64,000 nucleotides of DNA. Source: Doryteuthis pealeii. Its lineage: Eukaryota > Mollusca > Cephalopoda > Myopsida > Loliginidae. Shown here piece after piece: positions 1-10,793 of this stretch. The stretch lies in assembly GCA_023376005.1 (NCBI GenBank), contig CM042160.1, positions 89,809,011 to 89,873,010 of the forward strand. The letters are read 5' to 3'. Position 1 is the stretch's first letter. Each line of letters begins with the position of its first letter. The position numbers and the translations under genes are program-made. The notes beneath the pieces were generated by a model that saw only the letters and a list, made by a program, of their open reading frames with translations, did no database searches and was not told where the DNA came from.

Positions 1-540
1 GAAAATGTGTATGGTTCAGTAAGACACCAACTACTTGGGAAAGCAATGGAGTTCTTTTGGATTCCAGAAGACATTAAAAATCTCATTTCAGCGTATTTTA
101 AGTGTACATATATGAGATTTTCTAATAATAAATATTCAACTAACTGGCAAAAATTCAATATTGGTATTATGATGGGATGCGTTATCTCTCTATTACTTTT
201 CGTACTGGTAATGGAGATGATACTGCATAATGCTGAAAACAACACCAGTAAGAAAACCATCCCATCTATGAAGGCTTTCATGGATGATGTAACCCTCATT
301 GCAGAATCTGGATCCCATTAAACAACTGATGAATCGCCTACAGGAGCTCTTCAAATGGGCTGCGATGAAGATAAAGCCTTCTAAATGCCTCAGTCTTTCC
401 ATAGTGAAATGAATTTCCAAAGAAGTTATTTTTTTTTTGTCAATGGGAATGAAATCCCCACAATCCGTGAAAAAAGTGTTAAGAACCTCAGTCGCTGCTA
501 TTCCCTACCAATTACTGATAGACATCGTTGGCCGGATGTA
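1..540 (+). pseudogene. Non-LTR retrotransposon RT fragment (LINE-A)
   Basis: Fragment of a non-LTR reverse transcriptase. The reading frame from 7 carries palm-like motifs (IMMGCVISLLLFVLVMEM and the catalytic-box text AFMDDVTLIAES near 270-300). A stop at 319-321 interrupts it, but a +1 shift resumes the protein with RLQELFKWAAMKIKPSKC, and further text (VNGNEIPTIREKSVKNLSRC) runs to about 530. The fragment enters from the left window edge and has at least one frameshift plus a T-run expansion near 427-438, so it is dead. Other parts of what looks like the same family occur at 6,830-7,160 (upstream RT) and 14,889-15,470 (C-terminal region). Family assignment comes from recalled similarity to RTs widespread in fish and marine invertebrates; the exact clade is not determined. 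Confidence 0.85.
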
Positions 541-1640
541 GCGTAATTATTGGGGTCTACCGGAATTTGAGAATGAAAATTAAGCTGTGTGCGGACTGCT
601 AGAGAAAGAGAGGAAAAGGAGGTGGGAGCAGGCAAAGGTTGAAGTTTAGAGGAGTGGACACACAACCGGATTGTAGAATGCTCCAGAAGTCCATGGGGAT
701 CCCCGATAGTTTTGGTTGAGAAGAGAGATGGTAGTAAGCGATTCTGCATGGATTTCAGGGCTCTGAATAAAATTACAAAAATAACGCCCACCTACTCCAG
801 TCATCAATGATATCCTGGCAAGCCTGGGGACAGCAAAATATTTCTCTAAGCTGAATATAAAATCTGGTTATTGGCAGGTAGAGCAGCATGAGGATGATAA
901 GGAAAAAAACAGCATTTACATGTCACCGAGGACTCTTTCAATTCAATGTTATGCCTTTCGGGCTTGCTAATGCACCTGGGATATTCCAGGAGTTAATGTC
1001 AGTAGTTTTAGAAGGACAAGAAGAGTACGCGCTAGCATATTTAGACAACCTCCTGATATTTTCGGACACTGTAGAGAATCACATAAAATATATACAAGAA
1101 GTTCTAAGAAGCCTGAGGAGAACAACTTGAAATTAAAACCTGCTAAATGTGAATTTTTTAGAAAGAGACCCAATATTTGGGATTCGGGATTAGTAGTAAG
1201 GGAATTCAGCCAGATTATATGACAAAGTTACGGCAATTCAGGTAGTGGTTAACCCCAGCACCGTAAGGGAAGTGAGGGGGTTCATCGGAATGTGCTCATA
1301 TTATAGAAGATTTATTCCGGATTTTTATAGTATAGCGGAACCACTAATTAATCTGACGAGGAAGTATGCCCGTTTCCAGTGGGATGATACATGCCAGGTA
1401 GCGTTTGTCCGTGTAAAAAAATATGCTTTCCGATATGGTTATCTTGATATTATCTCGAGATATTAGAGAAACCGTGGAATGGTCTACTGAAGTCCAATTG
1501 TTTTTTATCAATTTGGCTCCTATATTTTTTTGGTTGTTCTCGGCACTGACTTTACAAAAAATATGTATAGTCTCTGTCCGAGACAGCATGATCAAAATCG
1601 ACCTGACTAAAGTCTTATTACCCAACGTCACCTTATAATA
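541..1640 (+). pseudogene. Ty3/gypsy pol fragment (reverse transcriptase)
   Basis: Decayed Ty3/gypsy-type reverse transcriptase. Around 650-780 the text SPWGSPIVLVEKRDGSKRFC then MDFRALNKITK matches the RT fingers. After frame breaks, 888-1,130 reads TAFTCHRGLFQFNVMPFGLA followed by the catalytic box, here AYLDNLLIFS. The normal box is YLDD, so the second catalytic Asp is Asn. A further break leads to 1,245-1,425 with VREVRGFIGMCSYYRRFIPD, the RT connection region before RNase H. At least three frame disruptions are visible. A gypsy RNase H piece reappears at 2,476-2,622, after an unrelated LINE tail, so the element looks interrupted or rearranged. Confidence 0.85.
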
Positions 1641-1929
1641 CGCTCACTGCAACTCTTGCACAGGGGTAATCCAGCCTCAAAATGTCGGTCCTAAATATGA
1701 CACTAAATATCAGTCCGACAAAAGAATATAAGATGGTATTTAGTCATTCACTAAGATTATCTTTGTATCCGGAGTTGGTATTTATTGAATTTACTGAAAA
1801 AACCCCCCCCCAAAAAAAAACCAACTGTTTCTCAAAACGTTATTTAAAAAGTACATAAGTTCACTGTGGCAACAGAAAACTGACCAGGCATTCGCTACTA
1901 TCAGATAATATCATGATATTATTATCAGA

Positions 1930-2470
1930 TAATATCTAGATATTATTGATGGAAAAGCATTAAAGATTGTTGACACGTTTAAATATCTTGGATCAACAGT
2001 CACATCTGATGGAAAAATGGACAAAGAAATCCATTCCAGAATAGGTAAAGCTAGCACTGCATTCGGCAATCTGAAACATCGTTTATGGAGTACCAAAGAT
2101 GTATCTCTTAAAATAAAAATTAACATCTACAGAGCAGTCGTACTTTCTACTCTACTGTATGGTGCTGAAACTTGGACATTTTACTGCAAGCACATAAACC
2201 AACTTGACGCCTTTCACATACGTTGTCTTCGTGTCGTTTGCGGTATAAAATGGAATGATAAAGTAAGAAATAGCACAATATTAAAAAGATGCGATATTTG
2301 CTGGCATCGAAACCAAGGCTCAACTTAGGTGGGTTGGTCACGTTGTCCAAATGAATGAGAACAGGCTTCCAAAGAAGATTTTATACGGGCAACTACCAAA
2401 TGCAAGCGTTCTACTGGACAGCCTCTCTTACGCTACAAGGACAAATTGAAGGACGATATTGACCCGAGTG
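1930..2470 (+). pseudogene. Non-LTR RT C-terminal fragment (LINE-B)
   Basis: C-terminal part of a second type of non-LTR retrotransposon polyprotein. The text FKYLGSTVTSDGKMDKEI is followed by LSTLLYGAETWTFY and IRCLRVVCGIKW, the familiar region after the RT palm in endonuclease-reverse transcriptases. After a frame break near 2,320 it continues as RWVGHVVQMNENRLPKKILY. The RT core is absent. It sits directly between two gypsy pol pieces (541-1,640 and 2,476-2,622), so it probably inserted into that element. A related tail occurs at 51,917-52,160. Confidence 0.85.
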
Positions 2471-2471
2471 C

Positions 2472-2622
2472 TTGGGAAGATTATACACGGATGCGTCTAA
2501 CTTTTCCATAGGCGCTTGCCTAACACGGCATGTCTATGATGAATTAGAGGATAAGGAAATAGAGAAGCCTATATATTTCCTGTCACATAAATTGAGTGAT
2601 ACCCAAATAAGGTGGTCGATAA
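2472..2622 (+). pseudogene. Ty3/gypsy RNase H fragment
   Basis: Short piece of a gypsy RNase H domain: LYTDASNFSIGACLT, then KPIYFLSHKLSDTQIRWS. TDAS carries the first catalytic Asp and FLSHKLSDTQ is the typical following strand. The frame is cut at 2,622, where the inverted-repeat end of the transposon 2,623-4,940 begins. I could not find a convincing continuation of RNase H on the far side of the transposon (4,944 onward), so the downstream half may be deleted or too diverged. Confidence 0.75.
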
Positions 2623-4940
2623 CACTGGGTAACAGCCAAAAAATCGTCAGGGTTTTCTCAGGTGATTTAGACTAATTTTGGTGTTCTGAGTCCGAATATC
2701 ACATTGATTTTGCTCTATCAGGTCAACTTTTTGAGATACAGCCATAGGCCTAACTGACGAGCTATATATATGCTAATATCAGGGGTTTTGAGTTCAATCA
2801 TATTTTTCTTGAAGAATATATCGAATTACAATGCACAGACACGAATAAAGGGAATTCCACAATTAGCCAATCAAATCAATACCTGTCTCACCATTACTCC
2901 ATCTTTCTTTTTTCATTTTTTTCTTTCAGTTTATTGTGATGGCTTCGGCGTGATGGTCATGCAGGAATAATCCTGACGTTTTCTGCTACATCTGCGGAGA
3001 ATACACGCTGTTAGGGGACAGGAAGAACATCACAGGATTTGTGAAGCACGCCTACGAGGCTTACTTTAAAGCCAAGCTGGGTGACCAATATAAGTCCTGG
3101 GCACCGCACACGGTGTGCAAGATGTGCATGGAATACCTCCGGCGGTGGACGAAGGGCGCAAAAACTTCCCTGAAGTTTGGGATTCCGATGGTTTGGAGGG
3201 AGCCGTTTGACCATGCATCGGATTTTTACTTCTGCGCCATCAATACTACTGGCATCAACCGGAAGAATTGGCACAGCCTCCAGTACCCCGACCTTCCATC
3301 TGCCCGCCACTCACTGCGAAGAAATTCCTGTACCAGCGTTCACAGAGCTTCCCGACAGCGACGACGAGGCCACCACTACAGACGAGCGAGGATATACAGA
3401 AGAGGAATATGAGTACAAGATAGTCCGCAGCCCTTTTCACAATGTGAGCTTAATGATCTGGTTCGGGATCTCAGCTTGTCGAAGACTTCCTCCGAGCTGT
3501 TGGCCTCCAGACTCAAAGAGAAAAATCTACTTGGCAAGGACGCGCGTATCACTTTCTTTCGTAGAAGGCATGAGGACTACATGGGCTACTTCTGCCAAGA
3601 GGAAGACCTCGTGTACTGCCGAGATGTCACCGGTCTTCTTGTTAAACTCGGCGCTCCTCAATACGATCCGAGAGATTGGCGACTCTTCATTGACAGCTGC
3701 AAGCGCTCTTTGAAGTGTGTGCTCCTCCACAACGGGAACCAGTTCGCCTCAATCCCTCTTGCGCACTCCACAACTCTCAAAGAGAAATATGAAGCAGTGA
3801 AGTACGTGCTCGACAAAATCCAATATGAGCAGCACCAATGGGTCATCTGCGTCGACTTCAAGATGGTGAACTTTCTACTTGGTCAGCAGTCCGGGTTCAC
3901 GAAGTACCCATGCTTTATATGTATGTGGGACAGTCGAGACAGAGCCCAGCACTATGTAAAGAAAGAGTGGCCGGCACGAGAGCAGTTAGTATCTGGGGCA
4001 AAAAACATCATAAACGAACCTCTTGTTGACCGGGAGAAGATATTGATCTCACCGATACACATGAAGCCTGGTTTAATGAAACAGTTCACGTGCGCTCTGG
4101 ACAAGGATGGGAGGTGCTTCAACTACCTGTGCCGAGCCTTTCCTTGACTGACCATTGAGAAGCTGAAGGCCGGCATTTTCGATGGCCCACAGATACGGCA
4201 GCTCATAAAGGACACAGAGTTCCAAAACTCCATGAACACGCTAGAGTGCACCGTGTGGAAATCGTTTGTGCAGGTGGTGAACAACTTCCTGGGGAACACG
4301 AAGGCTGCAAACCACGCCACACTCATCAGCAGCATGATAGAGGCCTTCCAAAAACTCGGGTGTTTGATGAGTATAAAGATGCACTTCCTGTTCTCACACA
4401 TGGAGAAGTTTCCTGAAAACCTTGGGGCGATGAGCGATGAGCAGGGAGAAAGGTTCCATCAGGACATGCGCCAAATGGAGGAGAGGTACCAGGGGAGGTG
4501 GGACGCAGTCATGATGGCGGACTACTGCTGGTCGATGAAGAGAGACAACCCAGCAGCTGCTCACACACACGGGAATCGAAAGATTTATGCCGTGAACTCT
4601 GAACTTTTGTGTCACGTAACGCTCCTTCTTATACTAATATTATGATAATTATGCTTATCAAATTTGATGGACTAAATAAAAACTGAATGAATTTGGATAC
4701 ATTGACTTTTATTTCTTGGGGAAAACGGAAAAAAAATCGTCAGGGGTTTCTCAGCTGATGATCCGCAGAAATTTGTTTTTTTTACGAAAAATCGATTTAT
4801 TAAAAATTTCTGTAGCAAAAAAAAACCTGACCTGATTGAGCAAAACCAAGGTCATTTTCGGACCCAGAGCATCAAAATTAGTCTAAATAAGCTGGAAAAC
4901 CCTGGACGATTTTCAAAACATGTTTTTTTGTTACCCAGTG
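2623..4940 (+). mobile_element. DNA transposon with CACTG-type terminal inverted repeats
   Basis: A 2,318-bp element. Its left end CACTGGGTAACA (2,623-2,634) is the exact reverse complement of the right end TGTTACCCAGTG (4,929-4,940). Similarity of the two ends continues imperfectly for roughly 100 bp inward: the left end to about 2,740 matches the right end from about 4,840 inverted. The trinucleotide TAA flanks both sides (2,620-2,622 and 4,941-4,943), a plausible 3-bp target duplication. It encloses the transposase-like pseudogene 2,939-4,645. CACT-type ends with 2- to 3-bp duplications are known for the CACTA/EnSpm group; the assignment is an inference from the ends only. Confidence 0.8.
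2939..4645 (+). pseudogene. Orphan transposase-like gene, broken copy
   Basis: Belongs to a high-copy invertebrate protein family usually annotated as uncharacterised. Starting at ATG 2,939, the frame has a stop at 2,951-2,953. It then reads a Cys-rich start (NPDVFCYICGEYTLL, later APHTVCKMCMEYL). From about 3,285 to 3,440 the reading shifts to another frame through an acidic linker (ELPDSDDEATTTDERGY) and then returns. It continues with DWRLFIDSCKRSLKCVLLHN, WVICVDFKMVNFLLGQQSGF and YPCFICMWDSRD. A stop at 4,145-4,147 interrupts it before the C-terminal part containing MSDEQGERFHQDMRQMEERY. Three spaced acidic positions (IDS, VDFK, DEQGERFH) could be a D-D-E triad, but that is a guess. The sequence TTTCTTTCAG just before 2,931 resembles a splice acceptor, so an upstream exon is possible. 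It is not functional in this copy. Confidence 0.8.
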
Positions 4941-4943
4941 TAA

Positions 4944-5596
4944 TTCTAAGTAGATATTGAATACATAAGTAGAAGTCAAACCACATATATGTGTGTGTAT
5001 GTGTGTACATTCTTTTAGACAAAGAACCCTTTCAAATCCCGCAGGGTTGATAAAATCTCGGAGGATGAGATTTCGACAAGATTTGATAGCGAGAATTGGG
5101 ATTCTGGGAAATTTGAAAGGAGTTTAGTCATTTGGATCTAGGGAGCCGAAGAGAGCAGATGAGCCTTGGACGCTGAAGAAGTTAGTTGTCCACTAGAAAC
5201 TAACTTTAGCAGAGGTCTCCAAAAGGAACGGGGGGTGACCCCCCCGCCCTCTCGACAGACATAGGAGCAGATGAATTAGAAGCTGATGGAGTAACTGATG
5301 TGAATGAATACGTACTATATGCCTCTCTGACCATTCTGAAGTTCACCTGAAATTGTCTTGTTTTGTCTTTCGTCTCTCTTTGCCGTTTTTTTTCCCTTAT
5401 GACACATGGGTGCGTTCCAGACACGGCGTTGGGGTTGATAGACAATAAAGGCCAGTGACAGAGTTCGATCCGGATAGACTGCTATTGATCATCAATATTA
5501 TCTCCGGACGTCCTGTACGTAACGATTCAGAGTATCGATCTGGGAGACTGCTATTGGTGGTGATCGATATTCTCCCAGACGATTTGGACGAGAACG
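4944..5596 (+). repeat. Retroelement untranslated-type segment
   Basis: No convincing gene. From about 5,130 to 5,400 the sequence resembles 48,080-48,360: both hold a GACGC(T/C)GAAGAAG block, a GTCCACyAGA block, a C- or T-rich stretch before CTCTCGACAG or CATCTCGACAG, and TTCACCTGAAATTGTCTTGT. It precedes the gypsy protease relic, so it may be 5' leader or gag-region DNA of that element. The piece 4,944-5,130 shows only a short GT-rich stretch near 4,990. Confidence 0.45.
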
Positions 5597-6190
5597 GTGG
5601 AAGTGACGATGATACAAATGAACGACAACACCCCATGTTGTCATACCTTCAACAGCATTAAAATAGCCTCAATATTGCAACTGAAGGACGAAGCATTCAC
5701 ACTTGTGAAAATTAAACTAAACAACAGAAACAGCACCCACAAACTACGCCTAAAAATAGACACAGGTGCACAAGGAAACGCACTACCAGTAAGTACATCC
5801 CGCAGAACGTTTCCTAAAAGATTGGACTAACAGCCTCCCAAAATGGGAAACAAACCAGGCAAAACTTGTGGCATACAATGGCACCCCCATAAAATGCTAT
5901 GGTAATATTAACATAGCATGCCAGTACAAAGACTCCGACTGGTACAACAGCACATTCTACATAGTGGATGTAAAAGGACGAGCAGTACTAGGACTACCAC
6001 CACTGGAGCAACTCAAACTTGTCACCTTACACTGTGAAATAAACAAAAAGCAGATAAACACCAATTGAGGGATTGATACGAGAATATCCTGACCAATTTG
6101 ATAAAATCGTTTCCATGCCGGGGTCTGTGAAACTCACTATAAACGAAAAGATACCACCTCATATCGATGCACCTAGAAAATACTTTGTAT
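5597..6190 (+). pseudogene. Ty3/gypsy protease and start of RT, degraded
   Basis: Relic of a gypsy pol start. The text KLRLKIDTGAQGNALPVS near 5,740-5,790 contains the aspartic protease signature DTGA. After a frame change near 5,825 the domain continues with AYNGTPIKCYGNINIACQYK and FYIVDVKGRAVLGLPPLEQL (5,868-6,060). A stop at 6,066-6,068 follows. The reading can then be tracked in shifted frames through PDQFDKIV and PHIDAPRKY, the spacer before RT. At about 6,190 the RT is missing and integrase text begins soon after, implying an internal deletion of most of RT and RNase H. Confidence 0.85.
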
Positions 6191-6264
6191 AATAACAGCA
6201 GCTGGACAAAATTAGATAGCAATGACACACTCAGAACATTGGAGAAGGAAACCCTTAGTTTCAG

Positions 6265-6408
6265 TTTAAAATTTGCTAACCAACAGATTTGTGTGGCCAA
6301 GGTTTAAGGCAGATCTGCGAACATGGACAAAGATGTGCTTGAAGTGCCAGAAAGCCAAAATTGGACGTCACATTTCCGCTCCGTTAGATGAATTCTCACC
6401 AATGGATG

Positions 6409-6443
<35 letters not shown>

Positions 6444-6745
6444 ATCCACATCGACATCACTAGACCACTCCCTATGTGTAAGGGCCAGTCATACCAGCAG
6501 ACATGCATCGACAGATTCTCCAGACATGTCAGCATACACTATGGCCAAAACATTCCTTGCTTAGTGGGTTGCAAGGTACGGTGTCCCAGAGAGAATGACA
6601 ACAGACAGAGGACACCAGTTTGATTTGTTCCATAAATTGTCATAACTTCTGGGCACCAGAAATATCCACACTACAGTGTACTACCCCCAAGTAAATGGCA
6701 TTGTGGAGAGACTGCACTGCAGTTTGAAAAGAAGAAAAATTTGAC
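6265..6745 (+). pseudogene. Ty3/gypsy integrase fragment with embedded A-tract
   Basis: Integrase relic: LTNRFVWPRFKADLRTW, then KMCLKCQKAKIGRH (the CxxC half of the zinc-binding domain). A run of about 30 A (roughly 6,410-6,440) follows, then IHIDITRPLPMCKGQSYQQT and CIDRFSRH, matching the start of the integrase core with its first catalytic Asp. Past a frame break near 6,590 it continues as MTTDRGHQFD and YYPQVNGIVERLH, covering the second Asp and the catalytic Glu. The A-run replaces a few codons between the zinc finger and the core without changing frame. Probably the same element as the protease relic just upstream. Confidence 0.85.
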
Positions 6746-6829
6746 AATTCACCACTGAAGCTAGGTGAAATAAGAGTTCACCAGGGATTAATGGTATTTC
6801 ATATAATCTCTATAAAAAATGCCCTAAAG

Positions 6830-7165
6830 TATTAACACTTCTCTGGAGGCTCTTACGGAAATCCCACATAAAGAAATTTATTGCGGAGGATTGGGGATTA
6901 GCTGATGGAATCCGTATTCCAAAAGAAAAAAAAAAACTCCAAAAGACTAGACCAGTTTCAACCAATTTCCTTACTCAACTTAGAAGGTAAGATCTTTTTC
7001 GATGTCATTGCTAAAAGAATGACTAGATTTGTACTGGACAATGGGTATGTTAATACATCAATATAGAAAGCTGGAATTCCCGGCTTTCCAGGTTGTATTG
7101 TACGTACCACGATGTTGTGGGACGCAATAAAAATGGCCAAAAATAATAAATCACCCGAACTTCAC
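6830..7165 (+). pseudogene. LINE-A reverse transcriptase fragment (upstream part)
   Basis: Reads in pieces as the fingers region of a non-LTR RT: FQPISLLNLEGKIFFDVIAK (about 6,957-7,016) and KAGIPGFPGCIVRTTMLWDA (about 7,070-7,126), with a stop between them. This is the part that would precede the fragment at 1-540, so both probably come from copies of one family. Frame breaks and A-runs near 6,925 show it is inactive. Confidence 0.75.
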
Positions 7166-7599
7166 ATCATTTGGCTTGAGTAATAAAATTTTTTTATTTA
7201 CTGATGAATTCAAATAAGAAAAGAATTCCAATATACACCCTCAGAAACCACTTAGAAAAGAAAAAGGTTTCTTGAAAGAGGAGAGTTCTCTTAAAGAAAG
7301 ATAACTCCAGTTATCTTTCTTTGTTCCATGACATCAACATTAAGTATACTTGTTGATCTGGTCAGAGGATAAGTTGTAGCAAGCATTGAATTTAGGTCAA
7401 ACTACTACCCCGTTATACAAAGAGTTAAAAGAATGGGCAAATTTGGAAGTTCACCAAGACGGGGGACTTGTGGAAGAGGGATACCAACTGGTCCGAGGAC
7501 AGTATATCCACGATAGACAGTAATGAAACAAAATCTGTGGGAAACGAACTCTGAACAACCTGACACCCCTTGCACATAATCATGAGCTGAAATCAGGAT
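7166..7599 (+). other. No gene recognised
   Basis: Short intergenic stretch between two retroelement relics. It contains a local hairpin (GAAAGATAACT and AGTTATCTTTC near 7,296-7,320) and no coding signal that I can support. The last 150 bases may be the 5' part of the CR1-like element that follows. Confidence 0.4.
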
Positions 7600-9997
7600 A
7601 TAAATTGTTGTCATTGAATGCTCGCAGTTTATGCAACAAAATTCATCTTTTTGATACATACGGCAAAAGTATCAACTCTGATTTCATAACAATCACGGAA
7701 ATATGGGCTCATTCCCGATTATGTGATGGGGGTCTTCAAAGTAACTGGCTACAACCTATTTCGCAAAGACTGCTCCAATCGTCGTGGTGGTGGTGTAATG
7801 ATCTACATTTGCTCAGATTTCTCAGCAATTCCTTGTGCTGACTTGAACCAATCACAGCAAGAAGTCTTCTGCAAGATGCATATGAACATGTCATCACTCC
7901 TACTTGGAGTTGTTTACCATCCCGCAAATTATCACCAGGACACTTGAATTCTACGAGTCTGGAGATGTCAACATTATACTCCAGAATATCCTGAACTCAA
8001 TATGGACAGCATGTGTAGCATCAGTACCACGTAAGTGGAAGAAACACCCAGGGAGAGCAATTTGGGAGACTACAGCAGTCCACCTCGCCAGGAAGGAACG
8101 CCGTAGTACTGAGCGGGAGTACCAACGTCACCAGTCAGATGACAATAAAAGAAAACGGAACAAATCGTCCAATCACCTCAAGCAGGTGATAAAAAAGGCA
8201 GTACTTGAATTTGAACAGCGCATACCAACCAGCCCGAACAGTAAGGTGTTCTAGAAATATGCACATTCAAAACAGAAGCCTCACTTCACAATCCTCATAC
8301 AAAACAAATCACCGATGACCCCAAAGAATGTGCAGAACTTATTGCTGAATGCTATGCAGGCATTTTTACGGTTGAGGACCAAAATGTGAGCATCTTCTTC
8401 ATCTCTGACATCAACTTCAATAACCAATATAGAATTCACACCTGCTATGTTGCAACGCCAACCTAATATTAAATGTAATCATCCCTCTCCTGGTCTTGAT
8501 GGTGTGAAATACCTGCTTCTCAAACGTGGCGGGTACTTCCTTCTGCACCAGCTAGCTATTTTTTTCCAATTTTGCTTAAAAAATGGTGCTACCCCAGAAC
8601 AGTGGAAAACTGCTAGTGTAATTCCACTGTTCAAAAAGGGCGACCACACATCACCTGTTAACTATCGGCCAGTCAATCTTACAAGTTGCATTGCTAAGTT
8701 GATGGAGTCTTGCATCAGAGAAGGACTTTGGAATTTCTCGAACTTTCACAGTCTTTTCCGACCATCCTAATTTGGATTTATCCAAAACTCTAGCTGCTGT
8801 GACCAACTTGTGGAGTTCCTAGAAGACATCAACTGGATCACTGATGGTGGCTCATGGGTAGACGTTGTCTACCTTGACTTTGCTAAGGCCTTCAACTCTG
8901 TGCCACACAAAAGACTTTTGGCAAAACTCTCTGCAATGGGGGTGAAGGATGATCTTTTTAACTGGTTAAAGTCCTTCATTCTCAACCGGAGAGAGGTAGT
9001 TACAGTTCTTGGTAAACACTCACCATATGAGATGTCATCTGGGGTACCACAGGATCTGTTCTTAGCCCCCCTTTTGTTTGTTGCGTATATCAATGATATA
9101 GATGCTAACTTAAGGAATACCACAGTACTGAAGTATGCCGATGACATCAAGCTGTACCTTGAGATAAAGATAGATCCTGAATGCTGCAGATCTTTATTGC
9201 AGTCAGACCTGGACACAGTGCAACAATGGATCACTGACTGGCAACTGAAGCTGGCTGTGGACTAATGCACCACCATACATTTTGGGAGGAAAAACCCATC
9301 ATACATATACTCCCTCCACAACACTAATATTAAGAAATCTTCTTGTGAACATGATCTGGGTATTACTGTCAGCAATGATTTACGTTGGACGAAACATATC
9401 TCTAAAATTGTCAAAAAGGCCGAGGGTGTCCTGGCCCCACTCAGCAAGACCTTTGTCAGCCGCTCACCGGCTAGCTATTTAAAGCTGTACAAAGCTATGG
9501 TGCGGCCACACTTGGAATTTGCATCAGCAGTCTGGAACCCCTATCTTGCTCAGAACATTAACCTCCAAGAAACTGTACAGAGACATGCAACCAAATGAAT
9601 ACCCTCCATCAGGCATCTACCATATTCTGAACATCTTGCTGCCCTGCGAATGGATTCGTTGAAACTTCGGCGTCTGGCAACTGACCTGGTAAACGCTCAT
9701 AAGTTCATTAATCATCTTAACAACAGCAACCTTGAGCACCTTTTTGATCTCCATTTTTCTAACACACGTGGGCATGCCTACAAAGTCAGAAAACAGCACT
9801 GCTCACGTGACTTTCGGAAACACTTTTTCACGCCCAGAATTGCGGAGGCATGGAATAATAAGCTGCCTGCGTCTGTTGTAGGCTGCCGAAACACTGAATC
9901 TTTCAAAGCCTCCATGCTTCCTGTAGTCCGCCGATTCACTATATACGGTATGGATGTCCTTTCTGCCCGCAGATATTTAAGACCCTGGGGTCTATAA
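7600..9997 (+). pseudogene. CR1-like non-LTR retrotransposon, near-complete ORF2 relic
   Basis: Endonuclease plus RT polyprotein of a CR1/Jockey-type element. The endonuclease start reads LLSLNARSLCNKIHLF (7,608 on). A frameshift near 7,725 is followed by RRGGGVMIYICSDFS and LLLGVVYHPANYH. The rest of the endonuclease is missing; a linker (HPGRAIWETTAVHL) follows in a third frame. From 8,447 to 9,997 one frame holds the RT: PGLDGVKYLLLK, WKTASVIPLFKKGDHTSPVN, VYLDFAKAFNSVPHKRLLAK, SGVPQDLFLAPLLF, and the catalytic box KYADDIKLYLE. It ends with the typical C-terminal tail IAEAWNNKLPASVV. Stops at 8,768, about 9,263 and 9,596 interrupt this frame, but the catalytic Asp pair is intact. It is the longest retroelement relic in the window. 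Confidence 0.93.
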
Positions 9998-10023
9998 GAC
10001 ATAGAAAAGCAGTACATCCTGAG

Positions 10024-10778
10024 ATGGCTACCACCTATGAGGTAATATCTGAGGAAGAATTCCTTCATGGTAAAGAATCACGAAAGATAAACCAAAGTGA
10101 TGCTTTTGCGAGTCCTGACTGCCAGCAGGAAAATTCCGAGACACAGGAGATGGAAACAGCACCTGTATCTGATACGCACAGCCAGACACAGGAGTGTGCA
10201 GCCGAAGTGCCTGTCACTGAACAAAAGCAGGAGTTAAATGTAATGGAGGAAACAGCTCCAATATCAAATACACACAGCCGGACACAAGAGAATGCAACCG
10301 AGGTATGTGTTATGGAAAAAGAACAAGAGGTGGAGGTGCTGGAAACACCACCCATATTGGCTATGCAAGGCCAAATGCAGAAAAGGCACAGAGGAGGTAC
10401 CTGTTATTTAATAGGGACAGGCTTTAGAAAAAAACCTCTGAATCGGATTTCCAAGCTCAGCTACTGGAAAGCCCTAAGCCTGTAAAAGAGACAACTTCAA
10501 TGATGGATTATGCTCTGTGTGTTGCTACCATCAACCCTATAAGCAACAAAGTTGAGGATGCTAGCTCCAAGCAGAGTACTCTACATGACCAGGAATCTCC
10601 CCACAGAGAAGTTGAGATATACCCAGTTAACAAGAAGGCAAAAGAATTGTCTGAATCTGCTGAAAGGCTTATGAACAAGCCTCATAAGAGAACCTCTAAT
10701 GTTATGAGGAAAAAATCAAAAGAAATACACAGAGGGATACGTTATCCTGAGAAAGCATGGAGAACTGCCACCACATAA
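10024..10778 (+). CDS. Unrecognised ORF pair with internal repeats, probably retroelement-derived
   Basis: Two adjacent open frames (10,024-10,485 and 10,500-10,778, different frames). The first is acidic and Gln/Glu/Thr-rich. It has two to three imperfect copies of a unit of about 33 residues whose core is TAPISNTHSRTQENATEV, versus TAPVSDTHSQTQECAAEV. The second is Lys/Glu-rich and ends TSNVMRKKSKEIHRGIRYPE. I do not recognise either. Their position between the 3' end of the CR1-like relic and an LTR-like segment suggests the 3' coding part of an LTR element. Host origin is not excluded, but no splice structure or domain supports it. Confidence 0.3.
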
Positions 10779-10793
10779 CCTAAGGGCTCTTAA

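Noticed and set aside
2620..4943. Clean reconstruction of the gypsy RNase H empty site around the transposon
   Set aside because: The sequence after 4,943 does not convincingly continue RNase H, so the TAA duplication rests on three bases only.
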